A stretch of DNA of 64,000 nucleotides from Planctomycetota bacterium (GTDB taxonomy: Bacteria; Planctomycetota; Planctomycetia; JALXBF01), in assembly GCA_026991575.1 (NCBI GenBank), contig JALXBF010000181.1, positions 1 through 64,000 of the forward strand. Reading direction: 5' to 3'. The translations under genes were made by a program, and so were the position numbers. Below, one piece after another: positions 17,197-25,893 of the stretch. The notes beneath the pieces are model-generated. The model did no database searches. It was not told the origin of the DNA and worked only from the letters and a program-made list of their open reading frames with translations. How positions within the stretch are numbered: position 1 is the first letter of the stretch; each line of letters starts with the position of its first letter.

Positions 17197-19404
17197 ATGG
17201 TGCAAGCTGGGCACGCCCAGCACAGGCCGCTTTGCCCGCCGCGACCCCAGAACGTACCGCCCGGGTTGACTGAACCCAGCCGACGCTATCGCCGGCTGAC
17301 ACAGATCCTGGCTCTGAAGGTGCTGCTGTTCGTACTCGTCTACCTGTTCGCGACGGCCGTCTCCCTGTGGTTTGCTTACCGGTTGTTCACGATGGGAATG
17401 CCGTCGCCCGGGCTGTTGTTCGGCTTTAAGGTCTTGGTGCAATATGGCAGTGCGGCTGCCTTTGCGCTGGTCGGGCTGTATCTGGCCAAGATGGCCGTGC
17501 GGTGCCGCAAGTGGCGACTGCCGTGGCACACTGAGCTAACCGAAGAGAATGCTCCCCAGCTCTGGAGCTTTTTGCAACGCGTCTCTCAGGAGCTGGGTGC
17601 ACCGGCTCCCGCGCGTGTCTTCGTGACGCACGAGGTGACGGCGGCCATCGTGTACGACCTCTCGGCGCTGAATCTGCTGGTTCCACCTCGTGGGCACCTG
17701 GTCATTGGTTTGGGCTTGCTGAACGTCACGAACCTGTCCGAATTCAAGGCCGTCCTGGCTCACGAACTAGCCCATTTCTCGCGGCACAGTGGCTTCCTGC
17801 ACAGCTACATCATCGCGGCTGCTCGGACCGTCCAGCACCTGGTTTACGGCGAGGATCCGCTCGATCGCCTGCTGCAGAAGTGGGCGGCATTGCCCATCCC
17901 GTTGTCGCTGCCGGCGCTGATCGTGCTGCCCATGGTTGCGGTTCTGGTGACCGCACTTCAGGCCCTGTACGGGACGATCGAACGTACGTACTTGGCTTTG
18001 AGCCGGGAGCAGGAGTATGAAGCTGACGCGATTGCCATTTCGGTCGCCGGCTCTGAGGCTGTTGCCGGCGTGCTGGCGCGAACGGACTATGCTGGGCGGT
18101 GCCTGGAGGTTACGAAGCACTACCTCGATCTAGCTGCGGACGTCGGGCTGTTCAGCAGGGATCTGTTTACCCACCACGCCTACATCTGCAGCGTGGGTCT
18201 CCGGAGCCGCGGTCGCATTGGTCAGCTGCCCCGGCCCCGAGACCCGCGCGAGCTGGCACGGGAGAGCGAGCAGGAGGATCCCGATTCAACACATCCACCG
18301 TTGTCGTCGCGTGTTCGACGAGTTCTGCAGTGGCAGGTGGCGTGCCCGATGGACGACCGTCCGGCGTGGCTGCTGTTTGAGGGCGCTGAGAGCGTGCGTG
18401 TGGCCGTGACGCTTAGCTTTTACCGGGACGTGCTTGGCGTGCGCAAGGCGATCACGCTGCAAGAGCCGGAGTCCGGGCAACGGTTCATCCGGGGTGAGTT
18501 GGAGGTGGCCGCTTTCCTGGGCAGTCACAAACCCTCGATTCGGGTCGAATCGTTCTATCCCGGGTACGTCGAGGACCAGCCGGCACCGAGCCCGGCAGAG
18601 CTCCGAGCCTACTTCGCGCATTGGCCCCCCGATGAAAGCGAAACCCAGCAAGCCGAGGCTCTGGTGGAACAGCGACGCTGGCGCTGCATTGAGCTACTTA
18701 GTCAAGCGGAGCTGGCCGGGCGGCACATGGAACCGGATGAACGGCGCCGCCTGCAGGCGGCCACCAATCTGCTTGCGCGGGCTGAAACGGCATGGAACGA
18801 GGCTGTCCGCGAGGAGCACGACCGCTTCATGAGGATGCATCTGGCTGTTGCCCGGGAGCTAGATGCCCGTGCAGGACAGCAGCGCTACGTCCCGCAACTG
18901 CTGGCCGGCCTGCGATTCCAGCGATGGCTGGCCGATCGGCAGTCGCTACTGCGGCAGTTGGAGGATCAAAGTGTTCTGGTCCTGCAGCGCCTGCTGCGCA
19001 TCGTGGGCTCCTGGTACGTTTTTGACGCCACGGTCGAAGTGTTCTGCCGCAGCGTGTCCGAATTCCAGACCGCGTTTTACCGGTTCTGCGAGCAGCTCAA
19101 GGATCGGCTCTGCCCACCGTTGGTCAACGTACCCCGTGGGGCGGACGTGTACGAGTTGGTTGCGCGGCCGGTGCTGGCGCGGCTGGGTAAGGCTAGGGCC
19201 GTTGTGGATAACGACGATTCCGCTGCGGAAGTGCTTACGGTAATGCATGCGTTTTTCCGAACTGCTGCCGCAATGGAACGGATTGCCGTGCGGTTAACGC
19301 GTCTACGCGAGCTGCACCTCGCGTCGCTTCTGAACCTGTGTGAGCGGCTTCGGACCGAGTGGCTGAATAAGCCGCACGCGGTCCGTGGGCAACCCGCAGA
19401 CTGA
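17197..19404 (+). CDS. M48-family membrane metallopeptidase with long C-terminal extension
   Basis: 735 residues from ATG 17197, preceded by GAAAGG; an in-frame ATG at 17032 would add 55 residues without protein character. Two membrane segments (about 38-62 and 72-98) precede the catalytic domain. The zinc motif is HELAH (189-193) within FKAVLAHELAHFSRHSG, and SREQEYEADAIAI supplies the third ligand Glu. A further hydrophobic pair lies between them (LPALIVLPMVAVLVTAL). This is the HtpX/Ste24-like arrangement. The C-terminal roughly 400 residues have no family I recognise; they are charged, mostly helical and soluble. It probably cleaves membrane or cytoplasmic-face proteins as quality control. 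The stop codon runs into a strong hairpin. Confidence 0.9.
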   Translation: MVQAGHAQHRPLCPPRPQNVPPGLTEPSRRYRRLTQILALKVLLFVLVYLFATAVSLWFAYRLFTMGMPSPGLLFGFKVLVQYGSAAAFALVGLYLAKMAVRCRKWRLPWHTELTEENAPQLWSFLQRVSQELGAPAPARVFVTHEVTAAIVYDLSALNLLVPPRGHLVIGLGLLNVTNLSEFKAVLAHELAHFSRHSGFLHSYIIAAARTVQHLVYGEDPLDRLLQKWAALPIPLSLPALIVLPMVAVLVTALQALYGTIERTYLALSREQEYEADAIAISVAGSEAVAGVLARTDYAGRCLEVTKHYLDLAADVGLFSRDLFTHHAYICSVGLRSRGRIGQLPRPRDPRELARESEQEDPDSTHPPLSSRVRRVLQWQVACPMDDRPAWLLFEGAESVRVAVTLSFYRDVLGVRKAITLQEPESGQRFIRGELEVAAFLGSHKPSIRVESFYPGYVEDQPAPSPAELRAYFAHWPPDESETQQAEALVEQRRWRCIELLSQAELAGRHMEPDERRRLQAATNLLARAETAWNEAVREEHDRFMRMHLAVARELDARAGQQRYVPQLLAGLRFQRWLADRQSLLRQLEDQSVLVLQRLLRIVGSWYVFDATVEVFCRSVSEFQTAFYRFCEQLKDRLCPPLVNVPRGADVYELVARPVLARLGKARAVVDNDDSAAEVLTVMHAFFRTAAAMERIAVRLTRLRELHLASLLNLCERLRTEWLNKPHAVRGQPAD

Positions 19405-19433
19405 CCGACCGTGCCGCAACGGCCTCGGTCGGT
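19404..19433 (+). terminator. Two-tier hairpin at the M48 gene stop
   Basis: ACCGACCG (19404-19411) pairs with CGGTCGGT (19426-19433), and inside it GCCG/CGGC closes a CAA loop. The stem starts at the last base of the stop codon. No T-run follows, so termination may need Rho or the stem may protect the 3' end. Confidence 0.55.
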
Positions 19434-19500
19434 TGGCACGCCGTCGGTACAGCAGACGTGTCGAACGAAGCAATACGGTGTTGGGCATGCCGCGGTGTTT

Positions 19501-19546
19501 GCCCAGCGGAGGCGGCGTCATCTCATGGATGCGCCGCCTTCTGGGC
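19501..19546. terminator. Long composite inverted repeat between convergent genes
   Basis: AGGCGGCG (19510-19517) pairs with CGCCGCCT (19532-19539), and outside it GCCCAG (19501-19506) pairs with CTGGGC (19541-19546). The symmetric position between the M48 and dprA 3' ends suggests a bidirectional terminator. Confidence 0.5.
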
Positions 19547-19622
19547 GTTGTGTCTGAGAGAGGCTGACGCTTCGGCGCGGCGCGAGTGCGTTGCAGGCGG
19601 CGTCCGGGCGGCGAGCAGGTAT

Positions 19623-19637
19623 GGCGCCGCGGGCGCC
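19623..19637 (-). terminator. Short GC hairpin after dprA
   Basis: GGCGCC, a 3-nt loop and GGCGCC again, starting about 20 nt beyond the dprA stop codon on the minus strand. No T-run follows, so this is a weak call. Confidence 0.35.
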
Positions 19638-19658
19638 GGTTCGCGTCGATGCCGCTCG

Positions 19659-20804
19659 TCAGAGTCTACGGTACCGGTTGCCCGGTAGCTTTTGCACGAA
19701 CCGGCGGAGTTCGAGCCGAGTGAGCATAGCGGCAAGAGCGGCCGGTTCAACGGCCAGCTCGGCCACGAGTTGGTCGAACTCGAGTGTTCGGTTGCCCAGT
19801 GTCGCGATCAGTTGGTGCTCGGTGTCGGATAGTTGTGACCGGAACGGGTGCTCACCGCGCGTGACTCCGGCCAGCCTGGCGGCCTCATCCCGGACCACCT
19901 CGAAAATGTCCTCAGCCGACTCGGCCAGCAGCGCGCCGTCCTTGATCAGCCGATGGCAGCCCTGGCTGACCGGACTGTCGACCGGACCGGGTACGGCGAA
20001 GACATCTTTGCCCTGCTCCAATGCGTGAGCGACGGTGATCAATGCCCCGCTCCGGATGGCGGCTTCGACCACGAGCACTGCAAGGCTCAGTCCGCTGATG
20101 ATGCGGTTCCGCATAGGGAAAAGCCCTGCCTTCGGGGCCCTGGTCATCGGGCTCTCACTCACCAGCGCCCCGCGCGATGCAATCGCTTCGGCAAGCTCGT
20201 AGTGTTCGGGCGGGTAGATTTCATGGAGGCCGCACGCGAGCACTGCGATGGTGCGACCGCCGTGACGCAGCGCCGCGCGGTGCGCGGCGGCGTCGATGCC
20301 GCGGGCCAGGCCGCTGACGATCGTAAAGCCGATCGCTGCCAGGCCCCCGGCGAGCCGTTCCGTCTGGCGCAGGCCGTAGGCCGTAGCGGCGCGACTACCG
20401 ACAACCGCGATCGCCAGCTGATCCTCAGGCAGCAGTTCGCCTCGTACCCACAGGACCAGCGGGGGCACAGGGATCTGGGCAAGTGACGGAGGGTAGTCGG
20501 GATCGCACGCCCAGATGAGCCGGACGTTCTCGCGGCGGCACAGGGTCAGCTCATGCGCGAGCCGCTCGTCAGTCGCCTGGCTGGCAAGCTGCTGAGCCAG
20601 CTTCGGGCCAACGCCCGGGACTTCAGTGAGCTCGGCCGTCGCGGCGGCGAGCACCCGCGTCGGCGAGCCAAAGTGTGCCAGAAGACGCCGCGCCAGCACC
20701 GATCCGATGCCGTCTACTAGAAGCAGCTTCAGGAACGCAGACCGTTCGCGGTCGTCCCACTGACGGGCGCAGTCCACAAACTCGCGGAACTCCAGCTCCA
20801 GCAT
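19659..20804 (-). CDS. dprA: DNA-processing protein DprA
   Basis: 381 residues from ATG 20804, chosen because GTGAGG lies upstream at good spacing; a GTG/ATG extension to 20843 would overlap aroB. An N-terminal helix-hairpin-helix-like segment (LLLVDGIGSVLARRLL, VPGVGPKLA) is followed by the Rossmann core: AVVGSRAATAYG, SGLARGIDAAAHRAAL, NRIISGLSLAVLVVEA, SGALITVAHALEQG and FAVPGPVDSP are the family signatures. A C-terminal winged-helix-like region (ELAVEPAALAAMLTRLELRRFV) completes the long form. DprA loads RecA on incoming single-stranded DNA during transformation. Other competence genes are not in this window. It lies 10 nt after aroB. Confidence 0.96.
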   Translation of the reverse strand: MLELEFREFVDCARQWDDRERSAFLKLLLVDGIGSVLARRLLAHFGSPTRVLAAATAELTEVPGVGPKLAQQLASQATDERLAHELTLCRRENVRLIWACDPDYPPSLAQIPVPPLVLWVRGELLPEDQLAIAVVGSRAATAYGLRQTERLAGGLAAIGFTIVSGLARGIDAAAHRAALRHGGRTIAVLACGLHEIYPPEHYELAEAIASRGALVSESPMTRAPKAGLFPMRNRIISGLSLAVLVVEAAIRSGALITVAHALEQGKDVFAVPGPVDSPVSQGCHRLIKDGALLAESAEDIFEVVRDEAARLAGVTRGEHPFRSQLSDTEHQLIATLGNRTLEFDQLVAELAVEPAALAAMLTRLELRRFVQKLPGNRYRRL

Positions 20805-20814
20805 GGCCTGAACC

Positions 20815-21942
20815 TCACGACCGACACCACTGAATTGCCTCACGCACCGCCGTCGGGCTCACCCCCCTCACCACTCTAACCTCACCAATGCGCACCGGCA
20901 GGACTAGCGTCAGCTCACCGCGGCTAGCCTTCTTGTCACGCGCCATGACCTCCAGTACCCGTTCCACGCTAAGTTCCGGCGGGAACCGGACCGGCAGCCC
21001 GGCTCGTTGCAGGACCGTTCGCAGCCGCCGGCAGACGGTTTCGTCCGCCAGTGCGAGCAACTCCGCCGTCTTCGCAGCGGCCACCATGCCGATGGCAACC
21101 GCCTCGCCGTGCGTGTATTCACTGGACAGCCCCTCAATCGCATGGCCGAAGGTATGGCCGAAGTTCAGCACGGCCCGACGCCCGCTCAGGTCACGCTCAT
21201 CGGCAGCGACGACGGCCGCCTTCAACTCGCAGCAGCGGGCTACAATCGGCACAAGACTGGACGGTTCGCGTTCCAGTAGAGTTGCTAGCTCGTGCTCAAT
21301 CCGCTCAAACAAACACTCGTCTAACGCCGCACCGTACTTGATCACCTCCGCCAGGCCTGAGCGGAACTCTCGCCGCGGCAGGCTGCCGAGCAGGTTGACG
21401 TCAATGAAGACCGCCGACGGTTGGTAGAAGGTACCGATGAGGTTCTTGACCAGGAAGCCGCGCGGGTCGCGGAAGTTAACGCCTACCTTACCCCCCACCG
21501 AACTATCAACCTGCGCGATCAGACTGGTTGGTACCTGCAGGAACGGAACGCCACGGGCGTAGGTCGCGGCCACGAAACCGGCTAGATCGCCTACGACGCC
21601 GCCGCCCAGCGCGACAACGAGCGTGTTGCGATCGGCGTTTGCCAGGCTTAGCGCGGCATACAGCTTCTGCACGTGTTCCAACGACTTGCTCTGCTCACCG
21701 GGGGGAACAACATGCAGCTGCGTGCTCCAACCGGCTGCGGCAAACGAGTCGACGACCGCCTCCCCGAACGCGCTGCCCGTATTCTCGTCGGCCACAACCG
21801 CGCACAGCCACCCGTGCGGGACGGCGTGACGCGCATACGGCCCTAACCGATCCAGCCACCCCGAGCTGATCCAGATCGGATAGCTGCGCTCGGCGAGTTC
21901 GACGCGAACGATGTGCTCCTTGGTTGGCCCAGAGTCAGTCAT
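20815..21942 (-). CDS. aroB: 3-dehydroquinate synthase
   Basis: 375 residues from ATG 21942; the frame stays open 333 nt further upstream, but that stretch is low-complexity and unlike AroB. The enzyme converts DAHP to 3-dehydroquinate in the shikimate pathway, using NAD and a divalent metal. Signatures: ALGGGVVGDLAGFVAATYARG (glycine-rich NAD loop), QVPTSLIAQVDSSVGGKVGVN, a glutamate in LAEVIKYGA, and LNFGHTFGHAIE with the metal-binding histidines. Length is normal for the family. It is followed at 10 nt by dprA on the same strand, a co-directional pair without a functional link that I know. Confidence 0.96.
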   Translation of the reverse strand: MTDSGPTKEHIVRVELAERSYPIWISSGWLDRLGPYARHAVPHGWLCAVVADENTGSAFGEAVVDSFAAAGWSTQLHVVPPGEQSKSLEHVQKLYAALSLANADRNTLVVALGGGVVGDLAGFVAATYARGVPFLQVPTSLIAQVDSSVGGKVGVNFRDPRGFLVKNLIGTFYQPSAVFIDVNLLGSLPRREFRSGLAEVIKYGAALDECLFERIEHELATLLEREPSSLVPIVARCCELKAAVVAADERDLSGRRAVLNFGHTFGHAIEGLSSEYTHGEAVAIGMVAAAKTAELLALADETVCRRLRTVLQRAGLPVRFPPELSVERVLEVMARDKKASRGELTLVLPVRIGEVRVVRGVSPTAVREAIQWCRS

Positions 21943-22321
21943 CGTGGTCGTCTTTGGTCTTGAGCCGTTGGTCCGAGGCTCGTTGAACGTTGCGATCGGG
22001 GCCGGGCTTCGACGTCCGGAGGTGCCTTCGCGCAGCCGATCCGCGAGCTGTCGTCGCCCACGCCATCTGAAGCGTAGACCGGTGCCGAATGGTTGTCCAG
22101 CCAGCAGCCGGGGCGGCGGCAATGTCAAACCCGGTGCGCGGACGGTGCGCCAGCCGGCTCCAGGCCAACCATGCGACCAACACCGGCGACATGGTCCGAC
22201 CCGGCTTTCCCAGTGCCCCACGTCGGCCGACCCGATGGCGTACGCTTGCGGCTCGTCTTGACACGGAGCGCTCAACCAGCAGAATCACCAGTCACTTTGG
22301 CCGGAACAGGAGGGCTACACC
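21943..22321. promoter_or_regulatory. Divergent intergenic region between aroB and the lipoprotein operon
   Basis: 379 nt. A good rightward promoter lies at 22258-22285. On the minus strand the aroB frame remains open through most of it, but with no recognisable domain. No RNA gene recognised. Confidence 0.5.
22258..22285 (+). promoter_or_regulatory. Sigma-70-like promoter of the lipoprotein operon
   Basis: A perfect TTGACA (22258-22263), 16-nt spacer, and CAGAAT (22280-22285, four of six matches). The predicted start is about 30 nt before ATG 22322, and AGGAGGG (22308-22314) lies between them. Confidence 0.55.
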
Positions 22322-22942
22322 ATGAGACGGGAGGCACTTCTGAGCATTTGCCTGGTAACGACGCTGGCATCTCTACTTGCCGGTTGCCGCGCGACACCTA
22401 CAGCCCACGTTCTGCGTCCCGATGCGCCAGACCTGGTCGGGACCACCCGAGCCGGTGCCGAGACCTACCGCCCGCTGATTGAGGAGGCCGTCCGCAAGCT
22501 GCTTGCCCGGCAGCGTCCGTCGGTACGCACCGCGGGCACAGAGACACGACCGCTGCGGGTCTGCTTCGTCGGGGTTGAGAACCGAAGCGCAGAGGAACTG
22601 GGCGATTTCAAGGAGCAGATCTACGAAATGATCGACACGTTGCTGGAGAACTCCGCCAGCTACCGGTCCGTTAGCCGACGCTACCTGCAGGCAGCCTTGC
22701 GCGAAACGGGCCTGCGGCCCGATCAGCTGTTTCTGCCGGCTAACATGCGTCTGGTGGCTGCCGCACTGGAGCGCCAGGGGCAGCCGGTCGATTGCCTGCT
22801 GTTCGCGAAACTCACCTCCGGAACCACCCGGGCCGATCGCACCACCCAGCGAGACTACCTGCTGACGCTGGAGCTGGTCAACGTTCGGACCGGCGATTAC
22901 GACAAAGAATCCGCTTTGCTTCGCAAGCACTACCGCCGGTAG
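22322..22942 (+). CDS. LpoB-like penicillin-binding protein activator lipoprotein
   Basis: 206 residues with strong Shine-Dalgarno AGGAGGG. Lipoprotein signal with lipobox L-A-G-C (Cys22), and a Pro/Ala-rich linker after it. The body, from VCFVGVENRSAEELGDF through LFLPANMRLVAAALERQG to YLLTLELVNVRTGDYDKE, looks like the LpoB/YcfM family (COG3417), the outer-membrane lipoprotein that activates PBP1b in Escherichia coli. Length is close to the family. It is the first gene of a two-gene operon with a second lipoprotein 11 nt downstream. If the assignment holds, it would bind a bifunctional penicillin-binding protein or an equivalent envelope enzyme; that partner is not in the window. Confidence 0.78.
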   Translation: MRREALLSICLVTTLASLLAGCRATPTAHVLRPDAPDLVGTTRAGAETYRPLIEEAVRKLLARQRPSVRTAGTETRPLRVCFVGVENRSAEELGDFKEQIYEMIDTLLENSASYRSVSRRYLQAALRETGLRPDQLFLPANMRLVAAALERQGQPVDCLLFAKLTSGTTRADRTTQRDYLLTLELVNVRTGDYDKESALLRKHYRR

Positions 22943-22953
22943 GTCGCCCGGTC

Positions 22954-24297
22954 ATGAGCCACATTGCAGAGCGGTTTCGTGCGGCGGTCAGTTTGCTGGT
23001 GCTCGGCCTGTTGCCTGGTTGCGCCACGCACACGGAGCGTATTGCTGATGCCCGCCGCACGTTCTACCAGGGGGACGCCGCGACCGCAGCGCGATTGCTT
23101 GAAGCGCAGGCCCGCGAAGAGAGCCACGATGCGGACGTCATCAAGCTGGACCTGGCCCTGGTGCAGCTCTTTGACGGGAAACCCCAGCTGGCCGAGGCGA
23201 TCCTGCGCGAGGTACGTGACCGGATGGACTACTTCGAGCAGCTGGACGTGCGCGAGCAGCTCGCGGCGCTGGTCGCCGACGATCGCAGGACCGCCTACCC
23301 GGGCGAGGACTACGAGAAAGTGCTGCTTCGGCTAATGCTTGCTTTCAGCGACCTGATGCACGATGGCGACGACGCCCTCGCATACGCCTTTCAGACAATC
23401 GAAAAGCAGCAGCAGATTATCCAGGCGGGTGTGCCCGGCGTGGCGGACAACCCAAAAGAGGAGCGCTATCGGCAGGTGGCCGCGGCTGCGTACCTGTACG
23501 CGCTGTTGCGCGAGGCGACGTACACGGACTACGACGACGCCGTTCGGTGGTACAAGCGCGTTGCCCAGTGGGCGCCACAGTATCGTGCCGTGAAACGGGA
23601 CATCGAGCGGGCCGCCCAGGGGGGGTACGCCCGGCCGGGCCACGGAGTGGTTTACGTGTTCGCTTTCGTGGACCGCGGTCCGTACAAAGTGGAAACGGAA
23701 CACGTTCCGGGCACGGCAGCGATCGGAATTGCGTCGGCGTTGATCACCGTCGCCGGGCCGTACACACTGCCACCTCAGGTGGCACCGGTGAAGATCCCGG
23801 CCGTCGTTGCCCCGCCGACCAAAGTGGCCGAGGTACTTGTCCAAGCCGGAGGCCGAGTGGTCGGCCGCACGGAGACGCTGACGGATGTTGCGGCTATGGC
23901 TGTCGAGCAGTTCGAGGCCGTCAGACCGTACGTGGTGGCGAAAGCGTTGGTCCGGCGGGCACTGAAGCAGGGTGCGGTCTATGCGGTGAAGGACGCATTG
24001 GACGTGCGCGATCCGCTGGTGCAAGTCGCGTTAGACGTCGTGGGGGTGGCTTGGCAGGCAACCGAACGGGCCGATACCCGCTGCTGGAGTCTGCTGCCCG
24101 GCCGGATTCAGGCTACGCGCCTGGAGCTTCCCACGGGAACACACGCGCTGACGCTGCAGGCGCGTGGCGTGGACGGTCGGACCGGCCCTCCGGTGGACGT
24201 GACCGTGCCCGTTGAGTCGTCGCGGACCACCTTCATCCTGGCGTACTTTCCAACGCTCCGACCCACCGGCCGCGTGCTGGTCAGCGAGCCACGATAG
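22954..24297 (+). CDS. COG3014-like lipoprotein with TPR-like N-terminal half
   Basis: 448 residues from ATG 22954 (the frame is open further upstream inside the previous gene, but this ATG begins the signal sequence). Lipobox L-P-G-C gives Cys23. The N-terminal half is helical and TPR-like (DARRTFYQGDAATAARLLEA, VIKLDLALVQLFDGKPQLAEAI), then a beta-rich half begins at HGVVYVFAFVDRGPYKVE and includes VDVVGVAWQATERADTRCW and LPTGTHALTLQARG. It resembles a conserved lipoprotein family (COG3014) that I recall being found beside LpoB-like genes in gammaproteobacteria; that comparison is from memory. It is 11 nt downstream of the LpoB-like gene, so the two proteins probably act together at the envelope. 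Confidence 0.72.
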   Translation: MSHIAERFRAAVSLLVLGLLPGCATHTERIADARRTFYQGDAATAARLLEAQAREESHDADVIKLDLALVQLFDGKPQLAEAILREVRDRMDYFEQLDVREQLAALVADDRRTAYPGEDYEKVLLRLMLAFSDLMHDGDDALAYAFQTIEKQQQIIQAGVPGVADNPKEERYRQVAAAAYLYALLREATYTDYDDAVRWYKRVAQWAPQYRAVKRDIERAAQGGYARPGHGVVYVFAFVDRGPYKVETEHVPGTAAIGIASALITVAGPYTLPPQVAPVKIPAVVAPPTKVAEVLVQAGGRVVGRTETLTDVAAMAVEQFEAVRPYVVAKALVRRALKQGAVYAVKDALDVRDPLVQVALDVVGVAWQATERADTRCWSLLPGRIQATRLELPTGTHALTLQARGVDGRTGPPVDVTVPVESSRTTFILAYFPTLRPTGRVLVSEPR

Positions 24298-24691
24298 CAC
24301 GCAGAGCACTTCTGTCGGCCACGCTCGAGGCGTGTTGGCAACCCTGGCGACCGGACCCTGCGTCGACCGTCACGGGCAGCCGGACGAGCATGGGACGGGC
24401 TGGTTGAGCGTTTCGTGCGGATTCGTCCAGAAACCCGGCGCCTGACAGACGTCCACAGCAACGAGTAGCGGACCTGGCAGTGCGTCTCACACGGCCGACC
24501 TGCCGCCGAGCCCCTCCACGAGCTTCGCTGAGCGCGTTCCCTTTTGGGCCGGGCGCTCCAGACGGGAGGCACCAGGCCCGGGCAGAGCAGCTGGCGGGCG
24601 CCGCACGCTCCAGCGTAGCCACGGCCTCGGTGCGCTGTCGGGGCTGGTGGGTTCCGGCGGGGTTCAGAGCGCCGACGGCCTCGTGCGTGGG
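24298..24691. other. Gene-free gap between convergent genes
   Basis: 394 nt. A modest hairpin, CACGC/GCGTG around TCGAG (24320-24334), lies shortly after the lipoprotein stop and could help termination. Nothing else recognisable. Confidence 0.4.
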
Positions 24692-25537
24692 CTACGCGAC
24701 GATTGGGCCAGGAGTCAGATGGTAGATCTCTTCAAAGCTGTACAGTTCCAGCACGTAGTCCACGGTGGGAGGGCTGGGCGGTTGTGGCTCGCCTTTCGGA
24801 TCGGCCTCTCGTGGGATGCCCGCTACGTCGTAGCCGGGTCCACCGCGCAGTACGAAGCGCGCTCCCGGGGCACTCTCGGGCGAGAACATGGTGACCGTGT
24901 CATTGTGGCGGCCGGTGCGCACGACAAACTGAGCGCCGGGCAGCGTGGTCAAGCCGACAGTAGGTGTCATTCCCGGCTCCAGCTCCTCTGTGTCGCTCGA
25001 GCGCGGGCCACCCAGCGCCACGGTATCCCGACCGTTGCCCGTCCAGACCCCGACTCTGCGGAACAGTACCCCGCCGAGAAGCTCTACCTCATCGGCCTGG
25101 CCGCCCGTGTAGACGCGAAGCAGGTGCCCGGTGCTATCTTCGACGCGAACCTCATCGCGTCCCGAGCCCGTGCGGATGGCCACCAGGTCGGAGCTGGTTC
25201 CGGTGACGGACACGCTGTCGTTGCCGCGCCCGGTTGCGATGGCCAGACTGTTGATGCCCGGCTCCAGGGTGACGCCGTCGATCTCGATGTGGTCATGGCC
25301 GCGGCCCGTGACCACGACCAGATGACGAACGCCTACGAATGATGCCTCTGCCTGGCCATTGATAGTGGTCGAGTCAAGACCACGGACGATGACCGCGTCA
25401 TCCACCTCGGTGATCTGGATCCCGTTGGCTGCGCGGTCGCCTCGCACCAACAGAACGCCGCGCTCCATTTCGGCGATCACGTTGCCGGTGAAAACTCCGG
25501 ATAACAGACAACGGGGTTCAAGTTCTTCGATACGCAT
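24692..25537 (-). CDS. LEPR-XLL surface protein with G-x-G-x-D repeats
   Basis: 281 residues from ATG 25537. GGGAGGT lies 6 nt upstream and decides this start over in-frame codons up to 25630. The protein opens with RIEELEPRCLLSG, the LEPR-XLL motif found at the N-terminus of many planctomycete exported proteins. The rest is about seven repeats spaced near 23 residues, each ending in a turn like TGRGHDHI, TGRGNDSV, TGSGRDEV, TGGQADEV, TGNGRDTV, TGRHNDTV and RGGPGYDV. This suggests a calcium-stabilised beta-helix or beta-roll related to, but not matching, the RTX nonapeptide. Exported or surface-located by inference. A promoter with perfect TTGACA lies upstream. Confidence 0.82.
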   Translation of the reverse strand: MRIEELEPRCLLSGVFTGNVIAEMERGVLLVRGDRAANGIQITEVDDAVIVRGLDSTTINGQAEASFVGVRHLVVVTGRGHDHIEIDGVTLEPGINSLAIATGRGNDSVSVTGTSSDLVAIRTGSGRDEVRVEDSTGHLLRVYTGGQADEVELLGGVLFRRVGVWTGNGRDTVALGGPRSSDTEELEPGMTPTVGLTTLPGAQFVVRTGRHNDTVTMFSPESAPGARFVLRGGPGYDVAGIPREADPKGEPQPPSPPTVDYVLELYSFEEIYHLTPGPIVA

Positions 25538-25893
25538 GCGGAACCTCCCGAAACGTTGCGCCTTCCATTTGGCGATGGGTTCCCCAGGCAGCAGCACGTG
25601 CTTGTGCGCGGGACTGGCCCCATCGTCCACTGGCCAGACTGCGGTCGCCGCCCCACCTGTGCAAGAGGGGCTAGCGGTTCAACTAATTCCTTAGTACACT
25701 GCGCCGCGCCCCGTTGTCAAGACTAGTTGCGCTCCGTGGCGGATTGTGCCCGTGCGGCTGGGACGCCCGCGTGGGGAGGTGTTGGGCGTTGCGTTGAACG
25801 GCTCCGTGTCCGCTTTCCGCGTGATCTGTCCGGGGGCGCGTGCGGAAGGAGGGAATCAGGCCCCGTGCAACACGGCTGCGACAGATGCTTGTT
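25538..25893. other. Intergenic region upstream of the LEPR-XLL gene
   Basis: 356 nt. It holds the promoter candidate at 25691-25720 and therefore a leader of about 150 nt. An in-frame extension of the LEPR-XLL gene up to 25630 is rejected because of the clear Shine-Dalgarno at the internal start. No other gene seen. Confidence 0.5.
25691..25720 (-). promoter_or_regulatory. Sigma-70-like promoter for the LEPR-XLL gene
   Basis: Minus strand TTGACA (25720-25715, perfect), 18-nt spacer, TACTAA (25696-25691, three of six). The predicted leader is about 145 nt long. Confidence 0.42.

Noticed and set aside
24692-25537. RTX haemolysin-type calcium repeats
   Set aside because: The turns are near 23 residues apart and lack the G-G-x-G-x-D nonapeptide, so RTX was not called.
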